Assembly (NCBI RefSeq): GCF_036711975.1
Contig: NC_091976.1
Location: forward strand, 20,956,001-21,020,000
Length of the DNA: 64,000 bases
Source of the DNA: Onthophagus taurus
Lineage: Eukaryota > Arthropoda > Insecta > Coleoptera > Scarabaeidae
Direction of reading: 5' to 3'
The notes under the pieces are model-generated. The model worked only from the letters and a program-made list of their open reading frames with translations. It ran no database searches and was not told where the DNA came from. The position numbers and the translations under genes were made by a program. Shown piece after piece: positions 23,905 to 34,006 of the stretch (position 1 is the first letter of the stretch; every line of letters begins with the position of its first letter).

Positions 23905-24305
23905 AAAGGTTATGTTTGATGGTTTGGTAAGGAGCACAATGATGTACGGCGCAGAAGTATGGGGATGGAGAGAATAAGGTTTGCTGGAGAATATACAAAC
24001 ACGATATTGGAGATGGGTACTAGGGTTGGTAAGGGAGACTCCAGGGTATGTAGTGAGGGAGGAGGTTAAAGTAGATGCAGTAAGGGTGGAGGCGGGGTGA
24101 AGTGCAGTGAGCATGAGGATATGATAGAAGCAAGACCGCATTGTAGGATCTTGGGAGAGTGCTGGAGGGAAATTAAGGAGAGGAAGCTGATCTATGGGCA
24201 AAGAGACAGGGAAGAATATTATAGAAGAGTGGGATACTCACTAACTGGGATCGAAAACAGAAGAGCGGAAAGAGGTGAAATGTGGAGAGAACTGATAGAT
24301 AGGTG
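23905..24305 (+). pseudogene. Non-LTR ORF2 C-terminal fragment nested in the hAT element
   Basis: The plus strand reads GLVRSTMMYGAEVWGWRE, then IQTRYWRWVLGLVRETPGYVVREE, then after a frameshift CRILGECWREIKER and DREEYYRRVGY. This is the post-polymerase region of an insect non-LTR ORF2. It has no relation to hAT proteins, so it is a secondary insertion. Its ends and any target duplication could not be placed. Confidence 0.7.
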
Positions 24306-24680
24306 ATAATAGTTAAAATATAAAACAAAATATACAGGACTTCCCAAAACTCCCGGGACGGAGCTATAAGTTTTAAAGGAGTGAGGAAAAAAATTTGAAA
24401 ATTTGGGGATCTCTAAAGGGTCATAAAAACTACATTCTTGGATAGTTTAGAACTTCCATGCAATGTGAAGTTTTTTTAGGGGATGACCACCCCTACATTT
24501 TTAAATAGGAACCCCTGTCGAGTTTTACCTTATTTTAAAGGTGATAAAAAAGAAACACAACCCCATAAACCATAACCCTATATCTTAATTCTTTCAAGAA
24601 TTATGAAGGGTTGACTACCAAATGGGAAAATAAAATGGTCCCTCCATAGTTAAATGTAATTGGGAATCGCTGTTCTAAAT

Positions 24681-25082
24681 GATGTAGTTTCTATAACTAC
24701 GAAGGGTTTTACGTTTGGTGTTAATTAAAGTAAAATTAACACTAACACTATCACTAGAACTAATACAAGATCTAGAACTAGGAGTCACACAAGTTCTCAA
24801 GATAACGGCTGAGATCGCACCGGAAGTCCTCATGATATACATATTCTATATTATTATAATTTTAATTTATTATTTACCATACTATGAATACATTTCCAAC
24901 AAAAAAGAAAAAAACAAAAAACTGACAAAAATAGACACAATATAATATTAAGTATGTACAATAATGGTATATTTTATTACACATGTTTCTTTAAATTCTA
25001 AATAGCAGGAAAACTACTAACGTTAGACATATGACATACTTAACATTAATTAAAGGGAACTTGATGGACAATTCAACCAGCA
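24681..25082. other. AT-rich spacer
   Basis: No feature is supported. The ORF at 24715-24945 is a low-complexity Leu/Ile/Lys frame. Confidence 0.35.
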
Positions 25083-25172
25083 CATACTATACAGGTTGTT
25101 TCATTTAAAAACTTATGAAAGGCCATTTGAAAAACATCAAAATTTCCAATGTTTTATAAACACGCTGTATAG
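25083..25172. mobile_element. Short MITE-like element with TATACAGG termini
   Basis: ACTATACAGGTTGTTTCATTT on the left and AAACACGCTGTATAGTGT on the right are imperfect inverted repeats about 90 bp apart. The same TATACAGG-type terminus is found at 24.33, 25.89, 29.75, 31.99 and 32.07 kb in the window, so it looks like a family. Confidence 0.45.
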
Positions 25173-25302
25173 TGTATCTGAAATCTTTGAATACTATCAT
25201 CTACCTAATGGCTTTAACTATTAGCAAACAGTTTAAAGGCAAAATCGGAAAAAGTATCATTTTTGTATCGTTTTTAAAAAGAACCATGTATAAAGTAAAA
25301 TA

Positions 25303-25800
25303 ATTTTATCTACGACTACTTGGATAAGTCATCATTACCACACTCATTTGAGGGGATTTGAGTTACGTAATGAAATTCATTACCGCACTAGTTTCATTAC
25401 GTAACGCATTTTCAGTTCATTCAATCAGAACAGATTTAATTTATTGAAACAAGCAACAATACAAAAGAAAAAGTGCTTCCTATTTAAAGAGAAACAAAAA
25501 TTGTTAGAAGTATCTTTTTACATTTCGAAACACTTATTCCAGATGAGTAAACATGTTATTGAAACTGACATTAATTCAAAATTGTCAACAATCATTTCAA
25601 AATATTTTTATAAATGTCAAAATAAACCTTTTTAAAGAAATTATATTTAAGTAATTTTTAACAGTCGTAGATAAAATGTTGTATATCACACGTGGGCTGG
25701 AGCATAATTACAGTACTCGTGTGATTACACGACTCGGTCTACGACCTCGTCGTGTAATTATCCACACTCGTACAGTGATTATGTTTCTAGCCCACTTGTA
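25303..25800. repeat. Cluster of nested perfect inverted repeats (fold-back element)
   Basis: ATTTTATCTACGACT (25303-25317) is the exact complement of 25663-25677. Inside it GTTACGTAATGAAA (25362-25375) pairs exactly with 25392-25405. Just outside, ATTACACGAC (25724-25733) pairs with 25749-25758 and GTGGGCT (25692-25698) with 25789-25795. The outer pair delimits a 375-bp element of fold-back or MITE type, and the second palindrome (25681-25800) may be a separate insertion. No coding sequence lies inside. Confidence 0.7.
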
Positions 25801-26973
25801 ATATAAATAACTATTACGTTATAGAAAGTGGTGAGTTAAACAACTTTTGTTTAGAACATTTTTTTCTATCTCAAATGATACTAATAATTCACCCTGTATA
25901 TCCAGAAACGCACAAACCAAGATCTCTACTGCTGGTGTTAGTTCTAGTTTTAGTTTAATCTACTTTTTTAAGCTAAGGGTTGAAGCTTTTAAAAGTAAGA
26001 TGTTTACTCTTTAAAATCCTCTTAGAATAAGAAACTTTTGGAACAAAATATTTCTATTTTTTTAAAATTATTTTCTTTTAATTTTAATTTTAATTTCATA
26101 ACGTCATGATGATGAAGAGATCTAAACTTGGTACAACGATATTGTGGCAGGAGTTTCCAAAAATACCACGGCCAGATCCGAATTCAATCGAATCGGTGTT
26201 TAAAAATAGCAACGAAATAACAAATTGGCGATTATTAATAAGCGTTCTCCGTCCTGTTACGAAATCAAAACTCAACACGTGGCCGAAGATTTATCGTGTT
26301 TCCACCAAAAATTGGAAACAATAATGAATACAATACACAAAGATTACCAGAACGTCATTTTTCTCAAATTCTTTATTTCTTTCTTTTTGTCGGTGGGTGT
26401 GTGTAAAGTCTTAATATAGTACGGTTTATCTTTTTGGAGTTCGAGTATAAATTTAGACTCTTTATGTAGACCTTGAATAGGAAATTGAAATAAAGGGTAT
26501 ATTTAAAACTTTATTTACGTTATTTTTTTTTTAATCGTGATAATAAAAAAAATATTTTAGTTTGCAATGATTTATTACCAAAAAAAACTTATAACATCAT
26601 TTTCTTCCTGTTTTAATATTTTACCCTTTTTTTTATTATTTTATATCGTTTTTCCTTTATCATTTCTTACTCTGTCTTATTTCACTTCGCCATCCATGCG
26701 CATGTTGTCGGTCCCTATAAATCATTTGACCCCACTCGTCGAGTCTCTTATTGTTTTTTATGGCGTCTTTACGGTAAGGACTCCACTTAAACAATTGTTC
26801 GGCTCCTGATTAATAAAGAAAAGAAAAAACGCAAATTAAAGACTGATTTTGAAATGAATGCGACAAAAAAATTTATTATTAGATTCGGAATTTTAAAAAT
26901 AATTGATACATATTTAACTTAAAATATCGAGCAATGAAAGATTATAATGAAAATGGAAACATAATGTGATGAT
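25801..26973. other. Intergenic DNA downstream of the first family gene
   Basis: AT-rich; a TATACAGGGTG-type end occurs near 25.89 kb. Overlapping ORFs at 26.1-26.4 kb and one hydrophobic ORF at 26567-26809 show no motif. No gene is supported. Confidence 0.35.
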
Positions 26974-29900
26974 TTAGCCCGAAAATCCGGAGGATTTACA
27001 CTTTGGTCTCGGTCGATTATGAATTTTTTCACGTACAATTAAATCGCCCAATTTCGAAATTTCATCTTGATACTCAGAAACACCCGGTTCATTTGCATGA
27101 GCAGCACAAACTACAATAACAAAATCAAAATAATCCATCCCATTGTATCAAAATATTTTTTTTATAAAAGAATTATTAATCTTACCGAAACCTTCTCCTC
27201 CGCCTCCGCCACCACCGCCTCCACCACCACCACCGCCGCCGCCGCCACCGCCACTACCACCACCGCCGCCGCCGCCGCCTCGCGAACCTCTCACTTTTCC
27301 ATCTTTACTAATCGTAGCCGGTCTAAACGCAACCGCTCTTTGATTCGGTCTACAAGGATCTCCTGGGAGTTTAACTGGTTCTGGACATGGTGATAACCCA
27401 GCCACGCCGGCAGCACGGAGAAGTTCATCATATGGACCAGATGGATATTCATCTAAAATTATTACATAAATTATTTATGAAAAAATAAAAAGGGAAGAAA
27501 AGATCTTACTCATATGGCAAAAATCGACTTGATAAGTTGATCTAAGTCGATCACGATTAATTCTTGATATCATATCATCAGGTGGTGCTGCTCTTAAAAT
27601 TTCATAAATGTATGGATATTTATCTTGAAGCTAAATAATAAAAAAAGTTATTAAAGAATACAAATTTATTTATTTATGTTTTATCTTTTAGATATTTGGC
27701 TAAAAAGTGAGACTCACACCTGAACCGCCATCATAAACATTACCTATATATATATATTATCATATCTGTCAAGAAGAAAACCAAAGCAATGACAAAGATG
27801 TTCTTGATAGTAAAACAAACATTACTTTTAGGCAAAAGGATTTTCTTTCTTTCTTATCTCGGTATGACAATCTTGTATTGTGCCATGGTCTTAAAGAACT
27901 TCTAATAGAAATGGATCTTCTTCAATAATGTTAAGTGATTTGCACAAATTGCTCACTCAAGCAAAATGAAGGAAGAGAGAGAAAAAATATAGAGTTAAAA
28001 GTAAATTTCCTTCTTAGCCAACAAAGTGAAAACCTATAAACCTAAATTTCAAGCGTAAATCTTAGGATCTAGTTTAGGAGTGGTAAAAGCCAGAAATTTT
28101 ATAGAGCCAAAATAGAGACAAGCCAATCCGTATTGATAAAAGACCAGCTGGTGCTTCTATTAAGATACGCGAAAATTTCAGGATAGTTGTAATTTATAAA
28201 ATTTTCCAAATTTTATGCCAAATACCTAAGAAAAAGTAAATAGTTAAAAACACAAAAACATAAGTAATCTATTGCGAACCTATTATACCAGAGTCTGGTA
28301 CTCAATAAATATAAAGGAGGAAGGAAGGAGAGGAAGAGTTGGAGAGTAGAGATAGAGATGTGTCTCAAGTGGAAGAGAGGAGACTCAATGATAAGTATAA
28401 GGTCATTATAACGGAGGAAATTCTGAGGTCTTTGATGTCCTCCATTAAATACCAAGATTTCCACCAGGATTTAGGTGCTGGAATGAAGAGAGGGCGAATA
28501 AATATAGGATGGGGGATGAGGAAAGGTTGTGTGGGGATGATTAGGGGACAGGATGATCAGAGAAAGGTATGGAATGGGAGTGGATGATGGAGGTGATGAA
28601 GGAGAAGAGAAGGAGGGAGCATTAATGTGAGGTTGTATAATAAGTATTATAGCCGTTTTATTTTAAAAATTGTATACAGAAGTAACAATAAACGATATTA
28701 TACCTCACATTGTTATACACCCTTGATAGCATTGTCTTCCAAAGACAAATAAACATCTCACAGCTGCTCGCAAACTAACTTCTTTCTCATCTGCTAATGA
28801 AAAATTGTTTCGTTACATAAACCGATTTCTAGTAAACAACTGCAGAAAGTAATCTTGCTTGTAAAACAACAGCTTATAACGTCCTAAGTCTGTTTGAGAA
28901 GTATAACAGCAATTTTCACTTCAATGGTATGGCCGAATACAGCTAATGGAAACTTTTTACTGGAAGCCAATTTCATTTCTTCGCTCATTTTAAACCTCAA
29001 CGAGATTCTTGTCTATGATTTTTAATTTGTGTAATCGTAGATAAACTAATACCAACCTCACACTTTAAACTCAACTTCAAACTTTTCAGTTTCACAATTT
29101 ACAACGCCGTCATTTATACCTGAACTACTTCTATTTTTGCCTTAACGAAACGCTGAGTAACGATATGTGGTAAAATTTTGATATGTAAAACTTCGTTTGA
29201 GCTGTTTTCTTCGAAGGCTTCTTAGTTTCATCACTGTTTGATGATACGCGCTCCAGAATTTCATGAGTTTCCAATCTCTTGAATGTATCGCGTGCTAGTT
29301 AATACTACTTAATGACGTTATATAACGTTTAATTAGTTTATCATAAACTCATTTCGATGATTTTTGGGTTCCCAATATTGAGTTACTTTTATGCTATACT
29401 ATTACATCGTTGCTTTTTGGCGTCTTCCTCGTTTTAGATTCGTTCGTGCAACATTCTCAACATTTCTCATTCTTATTCTATGTATCTGTAGCACCTTTTA
29501 TGATTTTTACTTCTTTACTATCATCAAATTCTTGCTTTTTCCTTTGTTCTAGATTCTTCTTTCACTCTTTTCTGACTTTTCTGACATCTTCAGGGATTTA
29601 GATTTACTTCTAAACATATTTTCTTCTCACCACAGAATAATCCAACCATGGAAACTATAACAGCACCTCAGAGGTAAGGTATAGTTAACTCACAAACTCG
29701 AAATTGTTAAGGAGAGAGATTTGAAAGTGGACTTAATGTTTAAACAAATATACAGGGTGGATACTCATTTCGCAAAAAATGTAACTTAACACACCTTACC
29801 TCTGAGGTGCTGATAACTACTTAGACATAAAGTTTAACTTCAAGCAAATACAAATCTATAAAAGCAGGCAAACTATCTTATTTCTAGTTTTTTTTTATTT

Positions 29901-30924
29901 CTGAATTCCCCCCTCGTTTCTGGGCACTTTCCTCTTTTATTTTTATCTTTTATTTTTGGCCTTATATATCATTATTTCTTGCTCTCTTGATTCTTCCTCT
30001 TTATCCTACATTTTTTTCCTTTTTCTGACCTCTCTAATATTTTGTAATATTAGATTATTTCTAATATTTCTATGTTCTAAGTCCAACCCCCTTCTTAATG
30101 CTTGCGCATTTGGTTGGAACTATTGTCTTGATTCTGACTTTTAAGTCATTATTTTAGTTAATCCCCAACCTCATTAATATAGAAAGCTTCTCCTTCTAAC
30201 TGTGATAGTTGTTTCGCATTTTCAGAAGAATTACATCTTCTGTTAACTTCCCTACATTTAAGTTTATTTTGATGTGACCAGATTCATGTAGCATCGTAAT
30301 TTCTGTTTTCTACTTTTTACTTGTTTCTCTTAAATTATCATAAAACTTTTCGTGTCAACAACCGCATTTTGATGAAGGTATCTTATAAGTATAACTACAG
30401 TACTATTGATGAGATATAGAGGCTAAATAACGTTGAATCGAGATTACGAGATTAGATTGGAAACAAGGAAAACACCTACTAAAGATGAGTACAACGCTTT
30501 TTAAAGAATCGATAGTAAAATAATTTTGAATTTAAAAAAATTATACCTTCTTTAAAAATGTGTTTGGTTGATTAAATTTCATTGTATCAACTTCCGGAGA
30601 TCTTCCAACTTGTGCAGGATACAATTTTGGATCTAATAAAGGCCCAACCGGTGCTTTTTTAATCCAACCATCTTTATTAGCCGATTCCGGACCAATAACC
30701 TGACCATGTCCGGAATGTTGTTGGTTGTGTTTTAAACAGGTGCAGGGACACATTCCTGAATCTCGCCATCCTGTGCTCGTGGCTGGATAATTATCGGGAT
30801 GTGGTCTTCAAAATAAAATATGATTAATAAAACATTGCATTGTAATTGCATAACGTTACTTATTTCCCAAAACAATAACATAGGGCCATAAAAAATCTCG
30901 TCGATACGTTGTGACGAATTCCAT
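26974..30924 (-). CDS. Family gene 1: hypothetical 282-aa protein with poly-glycine tract
   Basis: Function unknown. Five exons were read on the minus strand: 30860-30924, 30547-30805, 27510-27630, 27186-27452 and 26974-27110; joined they give 283 codons with consistent phases and GT-AG introns. Order in the protein: N-terminal TTYRRDFLWP; Cys-rich MCPCTCLKH; LDPKLYP; STYQVDFCHM; a Pro-rich segment AVAFRPATIS; a glycine run encoded by (CCN)n at 27195-27285; and EYQDEISKLG near the C-terminus. There is no signal peptide or membrane segment. Short Tyr/Pro blocks of this kind recall microtubule-associated axonemal or sperm proteins, but that is only an impression. The 2.9-kb intron 27631-30546 holds transposon debris. 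It is homologous to the genes at 31408-32774 and 32851-34006. Confidence 0.8.
27195..27285 (-). repeat. Trinucleotide (CCG/CCA) repeat coding for glycine
   Basis: Imperfect CCG, CCA and CCT triplets run for about 90 bp. Read on the minus strand within exon 4 of family gene 1 they encode almost uninterrupted glycine with one serine and one glutamate. The run stops a few codons before the splice donor at 27186, so length changes would alter the protein without changing splicing. Confidence 0.85.
28330..28628 (+). pseudogene. Non-LTR ORF2 C-terminal fragment in intron of family gene 1
   Basis: Plus-strand frames give NDKYKVIITEEILRSL and, one frame over, FRCWNEERANKYRMGDEERLC, corresponding to the RFRCGNEER..NKYW..EE..C segment at the end of several insect non-LTR ORF2 proteins. 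It lies antisense in the large third-exon-proximal intron. Frameshifts and lost cysteines show decay. Confidence 0.5.
29661..29812. mobile_element. 152-bp MITE with perfect 20-bp terminal inverted repeats
   Basis: CAGCACCTCAGAGGTAAGGT at 29661-29680 is the exact reverse complement of 29793-29812. CAG...CTG ends suggest hAT affinity, but the flanking 8-mers AACTATAA and ATAACTAC are not identical, so the superfamily is open. It sits in the large intron of family gene 1 and contains no ORF. Confidence 0.8.
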
Positions 30925-31407
30925 TTTGAATTTCTTTTAAGGATAGATTCAAATGCGAAATGAAAAAGAAACGATTTTCAATTAAACTTAATGAATTTGG
31001 CGATGTCCCTTAAAAAAAATTCATTGCAAACTGAATTTTGAAAATGACTTGACGAAGTCAATGTCTCGATGAATTTAAAATATTAAACAAATTTCGTATT
31101 AATTTATTTCATTTTTCCAGTAGGCTTGGTTGATATTATTATTAATTATTTTTAATATCAATTCAATCAAAGTCATCATGGAGTACCTCGAGATTTTGAC
31201 GCGTGTCGTTCAAAATTTTATCTTGTATCATGTTTGTAGGGTCGTGTTGCGTTACTTAATTCGATTGGGGAAGTCTACGGGGTGGAAAGTTTTAAATAAA
31301 AATTAAGTTGTGAAGATAAGTAATCAAATTCAGAGAAGTAACCAAATTTATTGTTATCAAGTTTATTTTTTTTTTCTTCTAATTAAATCAAAAAGAAAGA
31401 AATAAAA

Positions 31408-32774
31408 ATGGGGGATAGTTTCTTAACGAACCACAAAAAGGATTTCAAATGGCCATCCGACAAACCAATCATGCAAAAGTAAGTACAATTATACATTAAA
31501 ACAAAATCAATGTAGTGAATTACGTGTTATTTCCTACTAAATCATAAATATTTTAACTTTTCCTTTGGAGTTTAAAATCGATTTTATGCAGTAAAATCGA
31601 CGCATTTGATTTGAAACATTGCTAAATAATAATGTTAAACGTTATTTTTGTAAAGACCCGCCCAGCCGCCGATGAAAACCAAGCAATTAAATTTTTTCTT
31701 AACCGGCCCCGTGGAATCAATGTGCGGCTGTGGGAATCATACCTACGACACCCATATGAAGAGGTACGAAAAATTAGCAGAAAAAGAAAAAATTTTACAT
31801 GAAGAACTAAGTGGAGTTAATGAGCAGGTTCAATATATTTTTTACTTTTCAATATATTTAAACTAAAAAATGCAGTGAGAAATTCAGCACACGGTTTGTG
31901 GTTATTAACTGGATTTCTCACTCAGTTTTTAGTATATCTACTAAAATCGTAAGTGTTAAATGGTTAGATAGATTGTGTTGTTGACTGAGTCAGAATATAC
32001 AGAGTCTGCGTTTGAAAGAAATTCCTAACTTAATTTATATAGGATCTATGGATGCTTGACGCAGTGTTGCAGGACCCTGTATATATTGTATCTTGCAATA
32101 ATCTCTAACCAATCACTCAGATGGAATACTTCTTACATTTTGCACGAAGTTCCAGTGATGATACTAAATGTAAAACGGGAATGTCCCTTGTATTCGACTT
32201 ATTTTTTTACAATTTTGATGCAATCCAACATCATGTAATAAATTAAATTACAAGATTAACTTTTTGACTTGATCTTTTCTAGATGATTACATTAAGTAGT
32301 GAAATGATAGATAATTCTTGCGATGTTGATGACATTTTAAACAGTACTTATCAAATTGATTACATTAAAAGAGGACTAAACGTTGCTCAATACACGAAAT
32401 TGATGCCGGCTGTTGATTCTCCAGTTGGAGTACCAGTAAAAAGTCAATCGATTGGTATTGGAGATGGTTACCGAGATCCAACTAGTTTTAGATACACAGC
32501 ATTTAACAGACCAACTATAGATCCATGTCCAACAGTAACATTTGCAACTTGTATGTATTTAATTTTTTTCATTTTTAAATATATAAATTCGAATTTAAAT
32601 ATAAACAAATTTTTAGCTCCTGCTAATTTGGATGCGTATTTCAAACCAACAACCGGAAGGTCTGAGTATCAAGATTCAATTAGCAAAATGGGATTATCGA
32701 TTATTAAGAGTCGACAACAGTATAAGGAACCTTTACCATCTTCTAGACGGCGAACTGGAGATCCTTGTTTATAA
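31408..32774 (+). CDS. Family gene 2: hypothetical 222-aa protein
   Basis: Function unknown. Four exons on the plus strand: 31408-31478, 31656-31827, 32283-32550 and 32617-32774, giving 223 codons with all junctions in phase. Blocks in order: TNHKKDFKWP; the exon 1/2 junction in a Lys codon (phase 2) followed by Pro; Cys-rich MCGCGNH; a short charged helix EKLAEKEKILHEEL; STYQIDYIKRG; FRYTAFNRP; and EYQDSISKMG before a basic C-terminus. The first exon is 71 nt, as in family gene 3, and the first intron falls at the same Lys-Pro position and phase as in family gene 1. No membrane segment or signal peptide. The last intron is 66 nt, divisible by three and stop-free, so retention would insert 22 residues. 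Confidence 0.85.
31866..31935 (+). other. Intronic hairpin
   Basis: In intron 2 of family gene 2, AGTGAGAAATTCAG pairs with CTGGATTTCTCACT across a loop of about 21 nt, and flanking A and T runs extend the stem to roughly 20 bp with two or three mismatches. It could be a precursor-like RNA hairpin or the remains of a fold-back MITE. The sequence matches no miRNA seed I can identify. Confidence 0.3.
31994..32098. mobile_element. Small MITE-like element in intron of family gene 2
   Basis: AATATACAGAGTCTGC on the left and GCAGGACCCTGTATATATT on the right are imperfect inverted repeats about 105 bp apart. The TATACAG-GTC ends resemble those at 25.09 and 29.75 kb. No ORF inside. Confidence 0.5.
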
Positions 32775-32850
32775 AATTTCTTCATAATTAAAAAGAAAAA
32801 ATTATAAATAGACTTTGAAATAGATAATTTATTAATTTAAGTATGGTGTT

Positions 32851-34006
32851 TTATTTCTTCTCTTCTTCAGGAACAATGGGATGTTGAGCACAACCACAAG
32901 GTGGATGGATCATTTTTCCGTGCATTTCATCATCAATAATAATTTGGCCAAGTTCACCAATAACGCCATCGTATTCGGTTTCTCCAGTTGTGATTTTTAG
33001 AATCTTTTGTATTTCTCCTAAAATAAAATCAAATTGATTTCAAACATTTAAAGTTAACGTTAAGAATTCTTTTCTTACTGGACATTCCAATCTTAGATTG
33101 AGGCTTTTCGATTTTAAATCGTGATTTCAAAACATCTTTTTGCAAATCAGTAGGATTTCGATAAACGAACGCAGATGTAGTAAGTGGAATGAACAAATCA
33201 TCAGGAAGGTGGACTTGATGTGCTAAATCCGCCTGGCGAGCTTCTTCCCAACATTTCTCTTTATCAAAAAATAATCAAGAAAATTAACAAATACAAAATA
33301 AATCAAAATAATATACCCATATCACAATAATCTACTTGATACACGCTTTGTTTATTTAAATTCATGTTTCTTTTGATTAATTTTTCGTCGACAGGTGTGC
33401 TAAAGTACCGTTCATGTAGCTTTGGGTGTTCGGTTTTAATCTGAAGTAAAGAAATATAGAAATGTAAAACTCTCGAAAGGCTGGAACATAGGCATAATCG
33501 TGCCTATATGTAAGAAGGGAGATCAAACAAAATGTAACAACTACAGAGGAATTACCCTCCTAAATGTGGCATATAAAGTGTTAAATAAAAGAAATTAATC
33601 GAACGTAATTTTGAAGAAAATGTAAAAATGATTGGTGTTAGAAACTGGTAGGCCAAGACACGAGATAGAAGAAAGTGGAAGCTGATCCTGGTTGTGGTGC
33701 CAATGATGATGCTGATGAAAAAATGTGAAATAAATTTTCTTTTTTATATTTTAATTACAGTTTTAAGGTATTCTTCGTAATGTTCTTCGCATTGTCCCAA
33801 ATCTTTCGGTTCTAATTTTAAGTATTGTCGAAAACTTTCACCCATGGGGTCTTTAAACTCTGGACTAACCCGGCAATCTGCAGATCTTGAAAAATAAAAA
33901 ATTACTTCTAAATCCTAAATCATATCGTCTCTTACCGTCCACCAACTTTTTTATCATAATCTTTCAGGTACACAGTTAACCAGTCGTTAATTAGTTTTTC
34001 ACCCAT
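32851..34006 (-). CDS. Family gene 3: hypothetical 222-aa protein
   Basis: Function unknown. Five minus-strand exons: 33936-34006, 33759-33885, 33317-33440, 33079-33258 and 32851-33017, giving 223 codons and consistent phases. Blocks: TVYLKDYDKKV; a 71-nt first exon ending in phase 2 as in family gene 2; QSVYQVDYCDM; TTSAFVYRNPTDL; TEYDGVIGELG; then a Cys-rich PPCGCAQHP and a Glu/Lys tail. The protein length equals that of family gene 2. Soluble, acidic-basic mixed, no signal peptide. The stop is 76 bp from the stop of family gene 2 (convergent), and AATAAA on the minus strand sits at 32828-32833. Its start is 446 bp from the divergent YIPF start. Intron 2 contains reverse-transcriptase debris. 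Confidence 0.85.
33482..33735 (+). pseudogene. Internally deleted non-LTR reverse transcriptase in intron of family gene 3
   Basis: WNIGIIVPICKKGDQTKCNN followed by YRGITLLNVAYKVL is the start of a non-LTR reverse transcriptase domain (the W..giivPi.KKGd...c.NYRGItLL motif). Directly after it come RNW, a stop and AKTRDRRKWKLIL, which match the extreme C-terminus (W..ArDR.kWr.il) of such proteins. The middle of the RT is therefore deleted. It is antisense to the host gene. Confidence 0.75.

Larger units (their letters stand above)
22560..24680 (+). mobile_element. Complete hAT DNA transposon copy, non-functional
   Basis: CAGCGATTCCCAA (22568-22580) and its exact complement TTGGGAATCGCTG (24660-24672) form 13-bp terminal inverted repeats. 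They are flanked by the 8-bp target duplication TTCTAAAT at 22560-22567 and 24673-24680. The 8-bp duplication and CAG...CTG ends are diagnostic of hAT elements. The interior carries BED-finger and transposase pieces of the ZBED5/SCAND3-like type, plus an unrelated non-LTR fragment at 23.9-24.3 kb that must have inserted later. The matching duplications show that both ends are original. Confidence 0.95.

Noticed and set aside
25681-25800. CRISPR-like or operator array
   Set aside because: Repeats are inverted pairs, not regularly spaced direct repeats, and the surrounding DNA is eukaryotic.
26567-26809. Hydrophobic 80-codon ORF as a small membrane protein
   Set aside because: Composition follows local T-richness; no conserved motif, splice signal or promoter was seen.
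27067-27393. Plus-strand ORFs with Pro or Thr/Ala runs
   Set aside because: Opposite-strand readings of the glycine-coding triplet tract in family gene 1; no start context or splice support.
32283-32774. Single 163-codon exon for family gene 2
   Set aside because: Although open throughout, it contains a clean GT-AG 66-nt AT-rich intron; removal gives better agreement with the sister genes.
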